Positions 42,123 to 51,401 of a stretch of 64,000 bases of DNA are shown here, in pieces. The DNA is taken from NCBI GenBank assembly GCA_017506865.1, contig JAFCMP010000044.1, positions 351,979 to 415,978 on the forward strand, in the 5' to 3' direction. The notes below the pieces were generated by a model that made no database searches, was not told the origin of the DNA, and saw nothing but the letters and a program-made list of their open reading frames with translations. Position 1 is the stretch's first letter, and every line of letters starts with the position of its first letter. The stretch comes from Tribonema minus. Taxonomy: Eukaryota; Sar; Xanthophyceae; Tribonematales; Tribonemataceae. The position numbers were made by a program, and so were the translations under genes.

Positions 42123-43796
42123 CTAAGTGTCACGATACCTGAAGAAGTAACAGCTCTCGCGGGCCGCGTCATTTATGATGCTCAGCAGCGGCAGCTCGCC
42201 CACACCCTCAGGCACGCCATGGATGCCGCTTTTGCTGATATCTAGCTTCTTGAGTGCTGCCAAGTTGCTGATCCTATCGGGCAGCGTCACCATCCGCTCG
42301 CACCAGCTCACATCAAGCTCGCGCAAAGCCCGCAGGTCACTGACGCTGTCCGGCAGCGCTGTGAGACTCATTTCGCAGACGCTGAGCGCTGTCAGCGCCT
42401 GCAGCGCTCCGATGGCGTCCGGGAGGCACGCCAGCGCGACGCACCCCTGCAGGCACAGCGACCGCAGCGCCAGCAGGCCGCCGATGGTGTTTGGCAGGCA
42501 CGTCAGCGCTCTGCAATGGTAGAGAGCGAGCGTGCGGAGTGCTGTCAGGCTGCCTATGGAGTCCAGCAGGCGCGTCAGCCGCTGGCACAACCACGCCTCC
42601 AGCCGCGTCAGCGCGGCGAGAGCGCCAATGCTCTCGGGCAGCGCGGCGAAGCCGCAGCGCTGCAGATTGAGCGTCGTGAGCGCTGCGAGCCCGCCGATGC
42701 TGTCCGGCAGGCCTGCGAGTCCGTCACCGACTTGAAGCCCCTGCAATCGCGACAGCGCTCCGATGCTGCTGGGCAGACTCTCCATGCTATCGTGGAGGTG
42801 GACGTCCAGGTGCTCCAGTGCGGGTAGGTCGCCAATGCGGTGCGGCAAACGCGCCATACTGGGGGAGGAGCTGATACAAAGCCATTGAAGCGCCGGCATG
42901 CCGCAGATGCTGTCTGGAAGGCTCCGCAGGCACCTGCCGGACACGCGCAGGGACGTTAACGCCGCGAGCTTGCCGATTTGCGCCGGAATGGTCACCAGGG
43001 CGTCGCAGCTGTGCATATTGAGGACCGTCAGCGCTGCAAGGTCGCCGATGCGCTCTGGAAGCTCCGCGAGCTCAGCGCAGAAGTTCACGTCAAGCGCGGT
43101 GAGCGCTGCCAGATCGCCAATGCGGTCGGGCAGCCTCTGCAGCGCACGGCAGAAGGCCAGGTCGAGTATCGAAAGCGCCGTCAAGTCGCCGATCCGCTGC
43201 GGCAGGCCACTGAGCTGGAGGCAGTCCCCCAGGTTGAGCGTTGTCAGCGCTGCAAGGTCGCCGATGCTCTCGGGCAGGCTCCTGAGGCTGGCGCAGTTCA
43301 GCACTGCCAGCGTGCGTAGCGATGTCAACTCGCCAATGCTGTCTGGCAGGCCGGTGAGGGTGTTGCAGCGGTGGAGTTTAAGTTCTGTCAGCAGTGCCAG
43401 CTTGCGGATGCTGAGGGACGGGCGCAGCGATTCGGTCGGCAATGCGAGTGCCGCATTTGGGGCTGCTGTCAGCTCTCCTCCCTGTGCATGCGTAGTTGAG
43501 GAGCCCAGGGACAGCGCCGAAACGCTGGAGAGATCGGACTCGTCGACACGCATGACCTGCAGAGTGTGCGGCGGGTAGGCGAGGGGACCTCGAAAGCTGT
43601 TAAGAATAAGGGTCCGCGCATGTCCAAGCACGATTCTGAGGGCGTCTCGGGCACAGCCGGCATGGGAGGCGACGGCTATGGAGGCAAGAGGATCGATGTC
43701 AAACGAGCCGCTGAGCTCCAGCGAGAGTACCCTCGTGTTCATGCACGCGTGCACCGCTGAGATGGGCGGCACAGGCCCTGTCACGCGTAGTCGCAC
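42123..43796 (-). CDS. Leucine-rich-repeat protein (LPDSIG type)
   Basis: Uninterrupted frame of 557 codons with about 17 repeats of 23-24 residues, consensus LPDSIGDLAALTxLNLxxC. These typical-type repeats resemble intracellular plant and bacterial LRR proteins. The track start at 43796 is GTG. An acceptor-like CAG just upstream (about 43813) continues the frame, so a 5' exon is likely; ATG 43742 is the first internal Met. The N-terminal 130 residues before the repeats (RVLSLELSGSFDIDPL) have no known domain. It ends CYFFRYRDT. Function is probably protein binding. Confidence 0.75.
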   Translation of the reverse strand: MRLRVTGPVPPISAVHACMNTRVLSLELSGSFDIDPLASIAVASHAGCARDALRIVLGHARTLILNSFRGPLAYPPHTLQVMRVDESDLSSVSALSLGSSTTHAQGGELTAAPNAALALPTESLRPSLSIRKLALLTELKLHRCNTLTGLPDSIGELTSLRTLAVLNCASLRSLPESIGDLAALTTLNLGDCLQLSGLPQRIGDLTALSILDLAFCRALQRLPDRIGDLAALTALDVNFCAELAELPERIGDLAALTVLNMHSCDALVTIPAQIGKLAALTSLRVSGRCLRSLPDSICGMPALQWLCISSSPSMARLPHRIGDLPALEHLDVHLHDSMESLPSSIGALSRLQGLQVGDGLAGLPDSIGGLAALTTLNLQRCGFAALPESIGALAALTRLEAWLCQRLTRLLDSIGSLTALRTLALYHCRALTCLPNTIGGLLALRSLCLQGCVALACLPDAIGALQALTALSVCEMSLTALPDSVSDLRALRELDVSWCERMVTLPDRISNLAALKKLDISKSGIHGVPEGVGELPLLSIINDAARESCYFFRYRDT

Positions 43797-44519
43797 AAAG
43801 GCCGCATTCTGCGATGCTTAGATCGGCAAACGCTCCAGGCGCATTTGGGTAGCGCGCGCTTCTCCGCCAGCACTGCGAACACCGCAGGAATAAATGATCA
43901 GGACCATCACCATCCGCGTCAGCTTTCCCCGTTGCGCGCTTGTGGCGCTCTCTGCTGTCTATAGCTGCTGAAATTGTTCCGATGCAAACGTCAATTATTG
44001 GCGCAATCAACCCTGCGGCGAGCTCTTCTCACCCTTCTTCGAACCCCACTTCAAGTTGAAGAAGCATTCAGCTTGAAGTCATGCACTTCAGATGGGGGCG
44101 CACAGCATTGTAATTAACCAGGAAAAGTAGCCCTCAACCAGCGGATGATTGAACTAGAAAATCGGGGAGCAGAACAAGTCTGCGGGGTACGTGTATTCTT
44201 TGCATCGTACCTTCAACTCGATCTGCAACTCTGCTTTGTTTTTTTCAGACGGTGCACTATAATACCAGTTTGCAGGACAGAATCTAAACGAAGGGGAAAA
44301 TCATTGCCTATCCTATGGATGAGAAATTACAAGGCGCTTAGCAAGCGCTTTTGTGCAGCAGAATAAAACTCTGGCACAAGCCCGGACACAATGTGCTGAC
44401 TGCCACAGCTGTGAACAGTCAACAAATACAAAGTACATAGGTCACTTGCCGGCCCTGCTGCCAGCGCGCGGCACCACAATTGGCAACCTCAACAGAGTGG
44501 CGCATGAGATAGGCAGAAG

Positions 44520-44549
44520 TGCACAGGTAGAGAATTCTCTACCTGTGCA
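44520..44549. repeat. Perfect 30-bp palindrome
   Basis: Two 15-base arms, TGCACAGGTAGAGAA followed directly by its exact reverse complement, with no spacer. The next outward pair does not match. It lies 1.1 kb upstream of the PLV recombinase gene and immediately before a 10-bp tandem repeat. Confidence 0.9.
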
Positions 44550-44560
44550 TACCACGGAAT

Positions 44561-44592
44561 ACCGTTACATACCGTTACGTACCGTTACATAC
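44561..44592. repeat. 10-bp tandem repeat
   Basis: Three copies of ACCGTTACAT (one base changed in the middle copy), followed by related TATACCGG-type sequence to about 44700. Confidence 0.8.
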
Positions 44593-44894
44593 CGGGCCTC
44601 CAAACCCTAGTTAGCAGTAGGGCTTTGTTATACATATGATATACCGGCCATATACCGTATATGCTATGTAGTACGTGTGGTATACCGGTCATATATCGAC
44701 CGTGGGTATGACGCTGGTATAACCAGATTTCGACGCCCTTAAGCCCTTCCGCCAGCGGCGGCTGTATACGGTCATGTCCGGGTCTGACTTTCGGAGGAGC
44801 CACATGGGGTGTGTCTGAACGACAGGGTGTGTGATTACTGCTGGCGGCGGCTGCCTGATGTCAAGTGAAAGTGTGGTGATGCTCAGCTGCCGAC

Positions 44895-45010
44895 CTCCCA
44901 TCACTCGCGCATTGCCATGATGCTCGCGGATTGCCTCCCATCACTCGCGCATTGCCATGATGCTCGCGGATTGCCTCCCATCACTCGCGGATAGTGCCAT
45001 GATGCTCGTG
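44895..45010. repeat. 40-bp tandem repeat, 2.9 copies
   Basis: Unit starts CCTCCCATCACTCGCGCATT and contains GCCATGATGCTCG; two copies are identical, and the third is diverged. It may mark the left flank of the PLV. Confidence 0.85.
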
Positions 45011-45676
45011 GGGCTGCCATGGTTCATCGCGGCATCGTCATGATGCGTCGCGTGGCTGCCGTGGCGCTGATGGCACTGATGCTATCATGCCCTGATGAGT
45101 GAGGCCTGTGGGGATGTCTCGAGGTGCTGCCTCGCTCTGGCGCCGTCTCGGTATCTCGAGGTGCCTCGCGGCGTCGGCATGTGAACGATAATTGCTCGAA
45201 CCGTGGGCCACAGACCACTCGTCCTCCTTTACTCGCGTACCAGCAGCTTGCCACATGACACATTTTCTCGACCTCGATAAGAAAATTGATAAAGATGAGA
45301 GATGGGGGCTTTCGGAACTTTTAGATTCGTGCATTCGCCCTCGTCAATCGATTCTCGGAATGCGTCAGTAGATGTTCTCATTTTGCCCATCTCTCGCCTT
45401 TTCATCCTAAAGAAAGCATTGTTAGCATACACACTCGAGGGCACGGAGTGACCTACCACCCCTCTCGCCTTGTTAACGGACACTTGCACGTGGCGATCGA
45501 TGAGCATCGGTGTGTATGAGGCCTACCACCCCACTCGTCCTCCTCTACGGATGTCCCGATGTGCTCCGTGAGGCAGCGCAGAACGGTGCTGGAACGTGCT
45601 GCCTCACGCCAGTGGAATACCTCACGCTACGAACCCCTTGTTTCTTTTATACACACGTTGCACACAACCATCCGCC
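45011..45676. other. Left flank of PLV, no confirmed gene
   Basis: Holds a repeated CCACTCGTCCTCC motif (about 45215 and 45531) and small minus-strand frames without recognisable features. It is lower in GC than host exons. Confidence 0.4.
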
Positions 45677-46996
45677 ATGGGCTTCAGTCAAACCACCCCT
45701 CGTGTCGTAGACATGGGCAATGTCTTCGTGGAGACTCTGAGGTGGACAGCACTCGATCCTGCTGTCCGAGCGGCCATGTCACGAGAGGACGTCCAGGCCA
45801 TGGTGAATGCCCTCTCTCTGTTGTACTGTGGTGACAAGGAAGACTGTGTCAACCCAGATTTCCCTACCATCACGATATCCTCTTTCAGTCAGGCATGGCT
45901 ATTCACGCGGGCCAACATACTAGCCATGGACCCAGCGGTGCCAGACTTTGCCAAGTTCAAGGATCACGTATATGCAGCGAAGGCCACCGCCCAGAGGCGC
46001 GTCAAGAGCACAGAAACCCGCAACGCGCGCGCTAATGAGGGCCGCCTCGTGTACGACACGGCGCCTCTCATCGACTGGTGCCGTGAGGAGTCCCTGCTGG
46101 CCGCACGCGCATACGAGGCCGCCCTGTCAGCCGGCGAAGACGACGAGACAGACGACGGAGCATGGCGTGAGGCATGGAAGCTGAGTATTGCAGTTCGTGG
46201 CTGCGGCGGTCGGCGGTTTGTGGAGGAACTGGGCGCTGTCTCCGATGTCATCACGTTCATCGTCGACCCCGACAAGCCAGACACCCACGTCATAGCGTCT
46301 CGGCTCTCCAAGAAGCAGGTGGTGGTGAAGGATCACAGCTTCCCTATCGTCGGGGTGTCACCGCAGGAGTACTGCCAGGCCATCACCTGACTGCGTCGCA
46401 TCAGCGCCGGACACGAGACAACTGTGCAACTCGATGCCCGCAATAAGCTGCGCTCGATCCCCCAGCTCAAGGACCTGTCCGTGGCGTACGCCGGGAAGTT
46501 CGACGAGTGCTTCACGCCCCACCGCATGCGTGCCGTCTACCTGGCCAGCTACTTTTTCAACAACCACGTGGGGAAGGAGATGGGCTTGTGCTGCAAGGAA
46601 GTCTTCGCGCACAAGACGCTGGAGGTAACTCTTGCGTACTGCAACATCGATCACCAGACAGCCGACACCATCGCCGCCATCGCCGCCATCGCCGCGACCG
46701 CTGACGCTGCCCCGAACGCTGCCGAGAACTCAGAGAACGTCAGGATGAATGCGGCCCCCCCTGCGGAAATTGGCAGTGACTTCGGTCCCATCAACACGGA
46801 GGGCGGATCAGCCGAGGACATCATATCGCGCAAGCGTGCGAAGCTCGCGGCAAACGTCACGGTCGACGATAGCGGCTTCCGTGCGTCAATCGAGAAATTG
46901 AGGGCGGACGAGGCAGAGTCGCGCCAGAGGGCATCCGAGCAGCTTCGCAAAGCCGCAGCGTTGAAGTCTGCCTGCGAGGCGCTGGAGACATATTGA
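45677..46996 (+). pseudogene. Tyrosine recombinase, telomere-resolvase-like, one in-frame TGA
   Basis: ATG 45677 opens 237 codons to a TGA at 46388-46390; the same frame then continues 201 codons to a stop at 46996. Catalytic residues of the tyrosine recombinase family fall on both sides: Arg179 (in GGRRFVEEL), a Lys in RLSKKQ, then after the stop His282-x-x-Arg285 (HRMR), His312 (AHKTLEV) and Tyr321 (TLAYCNI), with the canonical 9-residue His-Tyr spacing. The block GGRRFVEEL...KKQ...FPIVGVSPQEYCQAI resembles the protelomerase/telomere resolvase subfamily. Such an enzyme could integrate or resolve viral ends. The C-terminal 90 residues are Ala-rich and charged. One stop in an otherwise clean 439-codon frame implies recent loss, readthrough or a sequence error. 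Confidence 0.8.
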
Positions 46997-47131
46997 GTGT
47001 TTGCGAATGTTTCGTGCAGCACGCATACATGTGACCCACGCTCAAGACGCCATGTCATGTAAATGAAGAAGTGTGTGCTTACAATGTCTGTGGCCGACTC
47101 GCCTCGCGCCTTGGTGTGTCGTCACATGGGT

Positions 47132-47215
47132 GTCGCGTGTCACATGATGCATGAGTGTCGCGTGTCACATGATTCATGAACGTCGCGTGTCACATGATGC
47201 ATGAACGTCGCGTGT
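47132..47215. repeat. 25-bp tandem repeat, about 3.4 copies
   Basis: Unit GTCGCGTGTCACATGATGCA plus TGAAC, with one or two base changes. It lies between the recombinase gene and the next PLV gene, possibly in its promoter. Confidence 0.85.
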
Positions 47216-47277
47216 AAAACTTTTGCATGACTTCGCTCTGTGGCGTTGAAAAAATGCTAGTGCATTGTAAGGTACAA

Positions 47278-47676
47278 ATGGCGAGCAAAACGAAGGACTG
47301 CAACTCAGGCGCCGACAGCTGGGTCGTCACTGTCAACAGCCTCGACCGCATCGCCGGCACGTCGTCGGGCTACACTGTCGCGCTCCCCGTCGATCTCCCG
47401 AAGAGGGCTTACAAATGCACTACGCGTTTCATCGCAGCGAGTCTGACTGTGACGCTGGCCTACGCCATGCTCATCAAGTCGCCGGCGCTGACCCGATGCG
47501 TGTCGACGACGACGGCACTCTGCTGTTTCAACGGCCAACAACAAGCAGAGCCTGGTATTCTCTACTTTAGCACGGCCCCAGAGCGCATCGATGTGACGTT
47601 CATGATCGTGTAGGCTACAGCGGCAGTTGCCGCTCCCGGTGAGCACCTCATCCTGATGCACTTCGAGCCTGTGTAA
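47278..47676 (+). pseudogene. Small PLV capsid-type protein, in-frame TAG
   Basis: ATG 47278 (MASKTKDCNSG) gives 111 codons to a TAG at 47611-47613; the frame continues 20 codons (PGEHLILMHFEPV) to TAA 47676, which looks like the natural end. Motifs NSLDRIAGTSSGYTVALPVD and PGILYFSTAPERIDVTF resemble short beta-rich capsid-associated proteins of polinton-type viruses. It ends 2 bp from the end of the oppositely oriented capsid gene, so the natural 3' ends of both genes sit tail to tail. The role is inferred; the longer start at 47227 is possible. Confidence 0.6.
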
Positions 47677-48656
47677 ACCTAGGCAGCAACTGTAAATTGT
47701 TTACTGGCCCCGTCTATAACGAAGCTCGCATCCGCCTCGCAGAAACAGTCGATATTACACGCCAGCGGTGCCGCGCTGTATGTGATCTCAGCTACGAGGC
47801 TGTTAGCCGAGGTCGATTAGCCGCTGATGAGCTTAGTCTGATTGCTGAACGCCTCGAGCTCTACGCCGGCGAGGAAGCTGCCCTCGACAGAGGTCGAAGT
47901 GGGCGGAACGTTACCATCAACTGTCCAGCTATCCGAGGCGAAGAGGCCGCAGCCTGACTCACTGGCCGGATTGGAAAAAACCTTCGTTGTCTCCACGTAA
48001 GCAGGCAAAGCAGATCCGATGCAGCTGACCGGAGTAGCGTTGATGTACTGACTGCCGCAGCGGACTTGGTAGCTCCTGAGGTTGTTCCTGAGCCGCTGTG
48101 TGACGCTGGACTTTGAAATGTCGTATTCGGCAGCCGATTCTCTCTGAGCAATAAGACGAGACTTCATCGACGTCACCCGGCTGGGAATGAGAATAGCGTT
48201 GCTCAGTTGCCCCGCACTGTGAACTGTCCTATACATGCGCCATTGCGAACTCGACCAATCGTACCGGTTATTCGTCAGAGCAACAATGGCCCGATGAGCA
48301 TCGTCGGCCAAAGTCACGTACTGACAATCCAACGTAACGTTCGTCACTGCGTACGTCGCAGCAGTTGCCGCTGCTGTTCCGCCTGAAGCGATTGCGGTTG
48401 AAGCGTTCGCCAGCTCCAGGTCGAGACGCAGCGGTGCACTCAAGGCGTGGAGGGGTAGGTACCGTTCGGTGTTACTCAACGTCCCTATGACGCTCACGAG
48501 CGGTATGGTGAACGAGAGGCTCGTCGTCGTACCGTAGACATTGGGAACCGGCGAGCGCAGCCTCGTTGGGTCAGATCCGAGGGTGATCGAGTCTCTCGTC
48601 CTGACCATGTCCTGGCTGGTGCAGCAGTCGCGCAGCGCCGCGTGCAGCGCATTGTA

Positions 48657-48836
48657 CTACAAGATATTCGAGCAATGAGAGAAGTGAGTGAGTACACGAT
48701 GTTGCGTTGCATCAAAAGCGAGCAATGTGATCAGCGCGTGATGCAGCATGCAAACGCTGCGCGTTTATGTCCGGACGACGCGTTCCCTACGGGAACATGT
48801 TCTCCGAACGCGTACACAGTCCAGCGCACCATACAC
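48657..48836 (-). other. Putative spliceosomal intron in PLV capsid gene
   Basis: 180 bp, GTGTAT...TTGTAG on the minus strand. It contains a cluster of small palindromes at 48752-48809. Removing it joins two capsid-like frames in phase 0. Confidence 0.7.
48752..48809. repeat. Hairpin cluster in PLV capsid intron
   Basis: Four palindromes in 58 bp on the plus strand: AAACGC-TGC-GCGTTT (48752-48766), GTCCGGAC (48769-48776), GTTCCC-TAC-GGGAAC (48782-48796) and GTTC-TCC-GAAC (48799-48809). Three have exactly three-base loops. Confidence 0.85.
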
Positions 48837-49418
48837 GTCAGTGAGACTCTTCTGACTGATTTGCTCGACCTGGTTGCTTCCCGCACTGGCCGATAACGAT
48901 AGAGACTGGATGAAGTTGTATCCGTGCGCCGCCCAGGTAGGAGCAGTACCCGCTGTCAAATTAACTGTTATTGTGAAGGTAAGCAGGGTAGCAGTGCCAC
49001 TCGGATCTAACCAACAATTGCGTTGACCCGATCCTGCAATGTCGATGGAAACCACACTTCCCCCCGCAAAACTCGTCCCTGACACGGGGACGCTACTGAA
49101 CTTGGAGCTCACCGCCTGCATACAGGGTTGCAAAACAAGTATGTTCGCGAACAATATACGGCGCATATGTGACGTATATCCACCGTAAAAACGATTCCTG
49201 CAAAATCGAAGGTGCCAACATGTGCGCATATGACGTGTATGGGGGCTTTCAATGCCTGTGCACCGTTTGGACTTGGTGAGAGTGAATTATGCAGCCTTTA
49301 TTGACAACAACAAAATCCTACCTGTACAGCGACATTCTTGTCTTGGGGATAAGCCAGGGATGCAAGTACACTCATCTCGCAGTTTGATCTCAATACAACA
49401 TTTTATTGATGGAAACAC

Positions 49419-49787
49419 TCAGCCTCGTGAAGTTCGGTACTGCTGTTGTAGCCGGGCCAGATCCTGTACAGATCTCTGCGCGCCGTGCGGCGTTTGAAAC
49501 CCGCTGACTATGTTCGGCGCAGCGTTCGTAACCTGGTGGGCGAACCCAGCCCCGGCACTCAGGGCGTTCATTGCGAGCCCCGCTTCGGGCCCCAGCACCG
49601 CGCTCGCCAATTTTTGAGCCAGCGGATTGGAGGCGACGTCCCTTAAGATGCCAGTGCCCACACGTAAAGCGGGGAGAGCGTGTTTGCCGATCCATTTGCC
49701 AGCTGTGGCAACACCTTTCACAGCCTTGCCAAGAAAACGACCAGCGGGCCTGAAGATCTTCTTACTGAGCCAGCTTCCGAATCCCAC
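49419..49787 (-). CDS. Small amphipathic PLV protein (pVI-like)
   Basis: 122 residues, intact. Begins MGFGSWLSKKIFRPAGRFLG, with Gly2 and Ser/Lys pattern that could be N-myristoylated, followed by amphipathic helices rich in Lys, Ala and Gly (GKAVKGVATAGKWIGKHALP). It then has an Ala-rich helical middle and a Gln/Arg C terminus. This recalls the membrane-lytic minor core protein VI of adenoviruses and its polinton counterparts. It is placed between the major and minor capsid genes on the same strand, as expected of a morphogenesis operon-like block. The homology is inferred from properties, not from a sequence match. Confidence 0.55.
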   Translation of the reverse strand: MGFGSWLSKKIFRPAGRFLGKAVKGVATAGKWIGKHALPALRVGTGILRDVASNPLAQKLASAVLGPEAGLAMNALSAGAGFAHQVTNAAPNIVSGFQTPHGAQRSVQDLARLQQQYRTSRG

Positions 49788-49808
49788 GTGCTTTGTGATC
49801 TTTGCATC

Positions 49809-50615
49809 TCACACGACATTATAATCACTCAAGCTGACAGCGAGCGACTCCGGGCGATCCAGTTGCAGATCCCGCTGCCCTGTAGGGACCTGCGAGAATT
49901 TGATCATGCAAAAAAATGGCAGCGAAGCCAATAGAGGGCGCCCGCCACTGTCAACCAGTTGTAAGTGCACTGCGCATACCGTACGATCGCTGATGAGCCC
50001 CCCTTGCCGTCCGTCAGGGTCGCTGTAGTGGAGCACGGCGAGGGGGCCGACTGTATTTTGGATGCTGGCGAGAAGTCCTCGCTTCCGCGCCGGTGTCGTG
50101 TCGAGGCTGTCGACTCCGAGTGAAGAGTAGACATATACGATCTGAGATGCACTCAAGTCAACATTATTCTGGCTCGAGAGTACGATACCGCTAGAGCCCT
50201 CGGCGATGTCTAGCACGGAGCACATGGATCCGCTGATGGACATGGTCGTGGGGCTGGAGAAGGTCATCTTCGATGTCAAGACGTTGAACGAAACAGAGCG
50301 AGCGGGGAATGCAGTCGCCAGTGCCGACGCCAATGTAGACGCAGAATAGTTACCCGGCTCGAGCACCTTCGTGAGCCCCGATATCGACGGTGAGTTGTTA
50401 TAGAGGTTGATGCACGTCTGCGTGTTCGGGAGAGTCATGGAGTGTAGGCTCATGCGGAGGCTGTAGCCGTCGGCGGCGATGATTGGCCGCGGCACCACCA
50501 CCTCGACGTCGTTGTGATAGGCGCCTGTCCGAGTGCTCTGCGTGCTACTGATGTAAACGTTGGAGTCAAGAGGCAAGGACAGCAACGACTGCGTCGTCAT
50601 GTCCGAAGGACGCAT
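49809..50615 (-). CDS. PLV minor capsid-type protein
   Basis: 268 residues, apparently intact. Features shared with the capsid-associated protein next to the hexon gene in polintons, adintoviruses and PLVs: an N-terminal beta-rich segment (SNVYISSTQSTRTGAYHNDV, YSLRMSLHSMTLPNT), a middle SGSMCSVLDIAEG segment, then KRGLLASIQNTVGPLAVLHY, DPDGRQGGLISDRTV and LQLVDSGGRPLLAS. It ends SLSDYNVV. The first six codons include a GTCC-NNN-GGAC hairpin encoding RPSD; Met6 (MTTQSLLSLPLD) may be the original start. It lies 21 bp upstream of the pVI-like gene. A small ORF overlaps its 5' end. Confidence 0.7.
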   Translation of the reverse strand: MRPSDMTTQSLLSLPLDSNVYISSTQSTRTGAYHNDVEVVVPRPIIAADGYSLRMSLHSMTLPNTQTCINLYNNSPSISGLTKVLEPGNYSASTLASALATAFPARSVSFNVLTSKMTFSSPTTMSISGSMCSVLDIAEGSSGIVLSSQNNVDLSASQIVYVYSSLGVDSLDTTPARKRGLLASIQNTVGPLAVLHYSDPDGRQGGLISDRTVCAVHLQLVDSGGRPLLASLPFFCMIKFSQVPTGQRDLQLDRPESLAVSLSDYNVV

Positions 50616-50778
50616 GCTTTCTCTCTGATAATCGCTGGACTAAAATTTTTTGCAGCTCTCTCGTCTGCTTCGCCTCCGTTCGCCGGATGTTGTCGACGAC
50701 TCGCTTGTGTTTGTCAGCGTTGACGGGTGTGTCGGAGCATATGAACTTGAAGATGTCGACCGACACGATGGTGTCCAT
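50566..50778 (-). CDS. Possible small PLV protein
   Basis: 70 codons from ATG 50778 (MDTIVSVDIFKFICSDTPVN) with a charged helical middle (KHKRVVDNIRRTEAKQTREL). Overlaps the start of the minor capsid gene by 50 bp in another frame. The end carries the hairpin-encoded ASFGHD. It is kept because the middle looks protein-like; no family is known. Confidence 0.4.
   Translation of the reverse strand: MDTIVSVDIFKFICSDTPVNADKHKRVVDNIRRTEAKQTRELQKILVQRLSERKHASFGHDDAVVAVLAS
50601..50611. repeat. GTCC-GAA-GGAC hairpin
   Basis: Three-base-loop palindrome in the first codons of the minor capsid gene. On the minus strand it reads in the longer consensus GCGTCC-NNN-GGACATG. Confidence 0.8.
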
Positions 50779-50811
50779 TATTATATCGACACACTGTATC
50801 ACAGAAAATAA

Positions 50812-51264
50812 ATGGCACGAACTGCAGCTCAACAAGCTGCATTTGCTAAGTGCCTCGCTGCGCGCCGGGCTTCACTGGAAGCCAAGGAACGCCCGCCGAC
50901 ACCGCCGGCCGATGTATCCGTGTCCGCACCACCGGACGCTGAAGGCGCTGCTGTAGCGAACATGTCCGCACCACTTGATGCTGAAACGACAGTCGAATCA
51001 CGTCCTTCGGACATTGCGGCGAGGACTTCGCCCCCCCCGGCGACCGCGTCCAAAGGACATGGCGCCGCCACAACTCCTTCGGAACCGGAAGACGACCTCG
51101 AGTTTGTGGATGCGGAGGAGTTGCTCGATTACATTCATGCGCACACAGGACAACTCGAGGATATCAAAGAAGAGCTCGCATTGCTCAAGGCCGGACAGGG
51201 TCGTGTGGTTGCAGATATGCGTCAAGCGAACTTCAGCAAGGCACACGCAATCAACTTTGTATGA
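50812..51264 (+). CDS. PLV acidic protein of unknown function
   Basis: 150 residues from ATG 50812. N terminus basic and Ala-rich (MARTAAQQAAFAKCLAARRA), middle Pro/Ser/Ala-rich with two hairpin-encoded patches (RPSD, ASKGHG), C terminus acidic and helical (DDLEFVDAEELLDYIHAHTG, LEDIKEELALLKAG). Divergent from the minus-strand capsid block with about 30 bp to the small ORF start, so 50779-50811 probably holds a two-way promoter (AT-rich). No family recognised. Confidence 0.55.
   Translation: MARTAAQQAAFAKCLAARRASLEAKERPPTPPADVSVSAPPDAEGAAVANMSAPLDAETTVESRPSDIAARTSPPPATASKGHGAATTPSEPEDDLEFVDAEELLDYIHAHTGQLEDIKEELALLKAGQGRVVADMRQANFSKAHAINFV
51002..51058. repeat. Two GTCC-NNN-GGAC hairpins in PLV ORF
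   Basis: GTCC-TTC-GGAC at 51002-51012 and GTCC-AAA-GGAC at 51048-51058, both inside the 50812 gene and both in frame. Confidence 0.8.
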
Positions 51265-51401
51265 ACTCGGTGTTTTTGTGCTGAGCGAGGTGTAAATGAA
51301 ACGATCACGGGTGTTGCCAGATCTCAATGCCAACCACCCAAAAGTCGAGCCCCTCACGAGTCGCTACCTCTCACGGATTCCAGCGATATTGACAATTGCA
51401 G

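Larger units (their letters stand above)
47679..49121 (-). pseudogene. PLV major capsid protein, with intron and in-frame TAA
   Basis: Double-jelly-roll capsid protein of the polinton/PLV type by motif and position. Exon 1 49121-48837 (SSKFSSVPVSGTSFAGGSVV, NVTL-like strands, HGYNFIQSLSLSAS) and exon 2 from 48656 (YNALHAALRDCCTS, TSLSFTIPLVSVIGTL, YLPLHALSAPLRLDLEL) join in phase 0 over a 180-bp GT-AG intron; the unspliced frame has stops. Exon 2 reads to a TAA at 47817-47819, then 45 further codons in frame (LVAEITYSAAPL) reach TAG 47679, the likely original end. The total is about 420 codons, short for a full double jelly roll, so further loss is possible. ATG 49121 is used; an acceptor-like site just there could hide an upstream exon. 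Confidence 0.75.

Noticed and set aside
44895-45010. CRISPR-like array
   Set aside because: The units are contiguous tandem repeats without unique spacers, and the DNA is eukaryotic.
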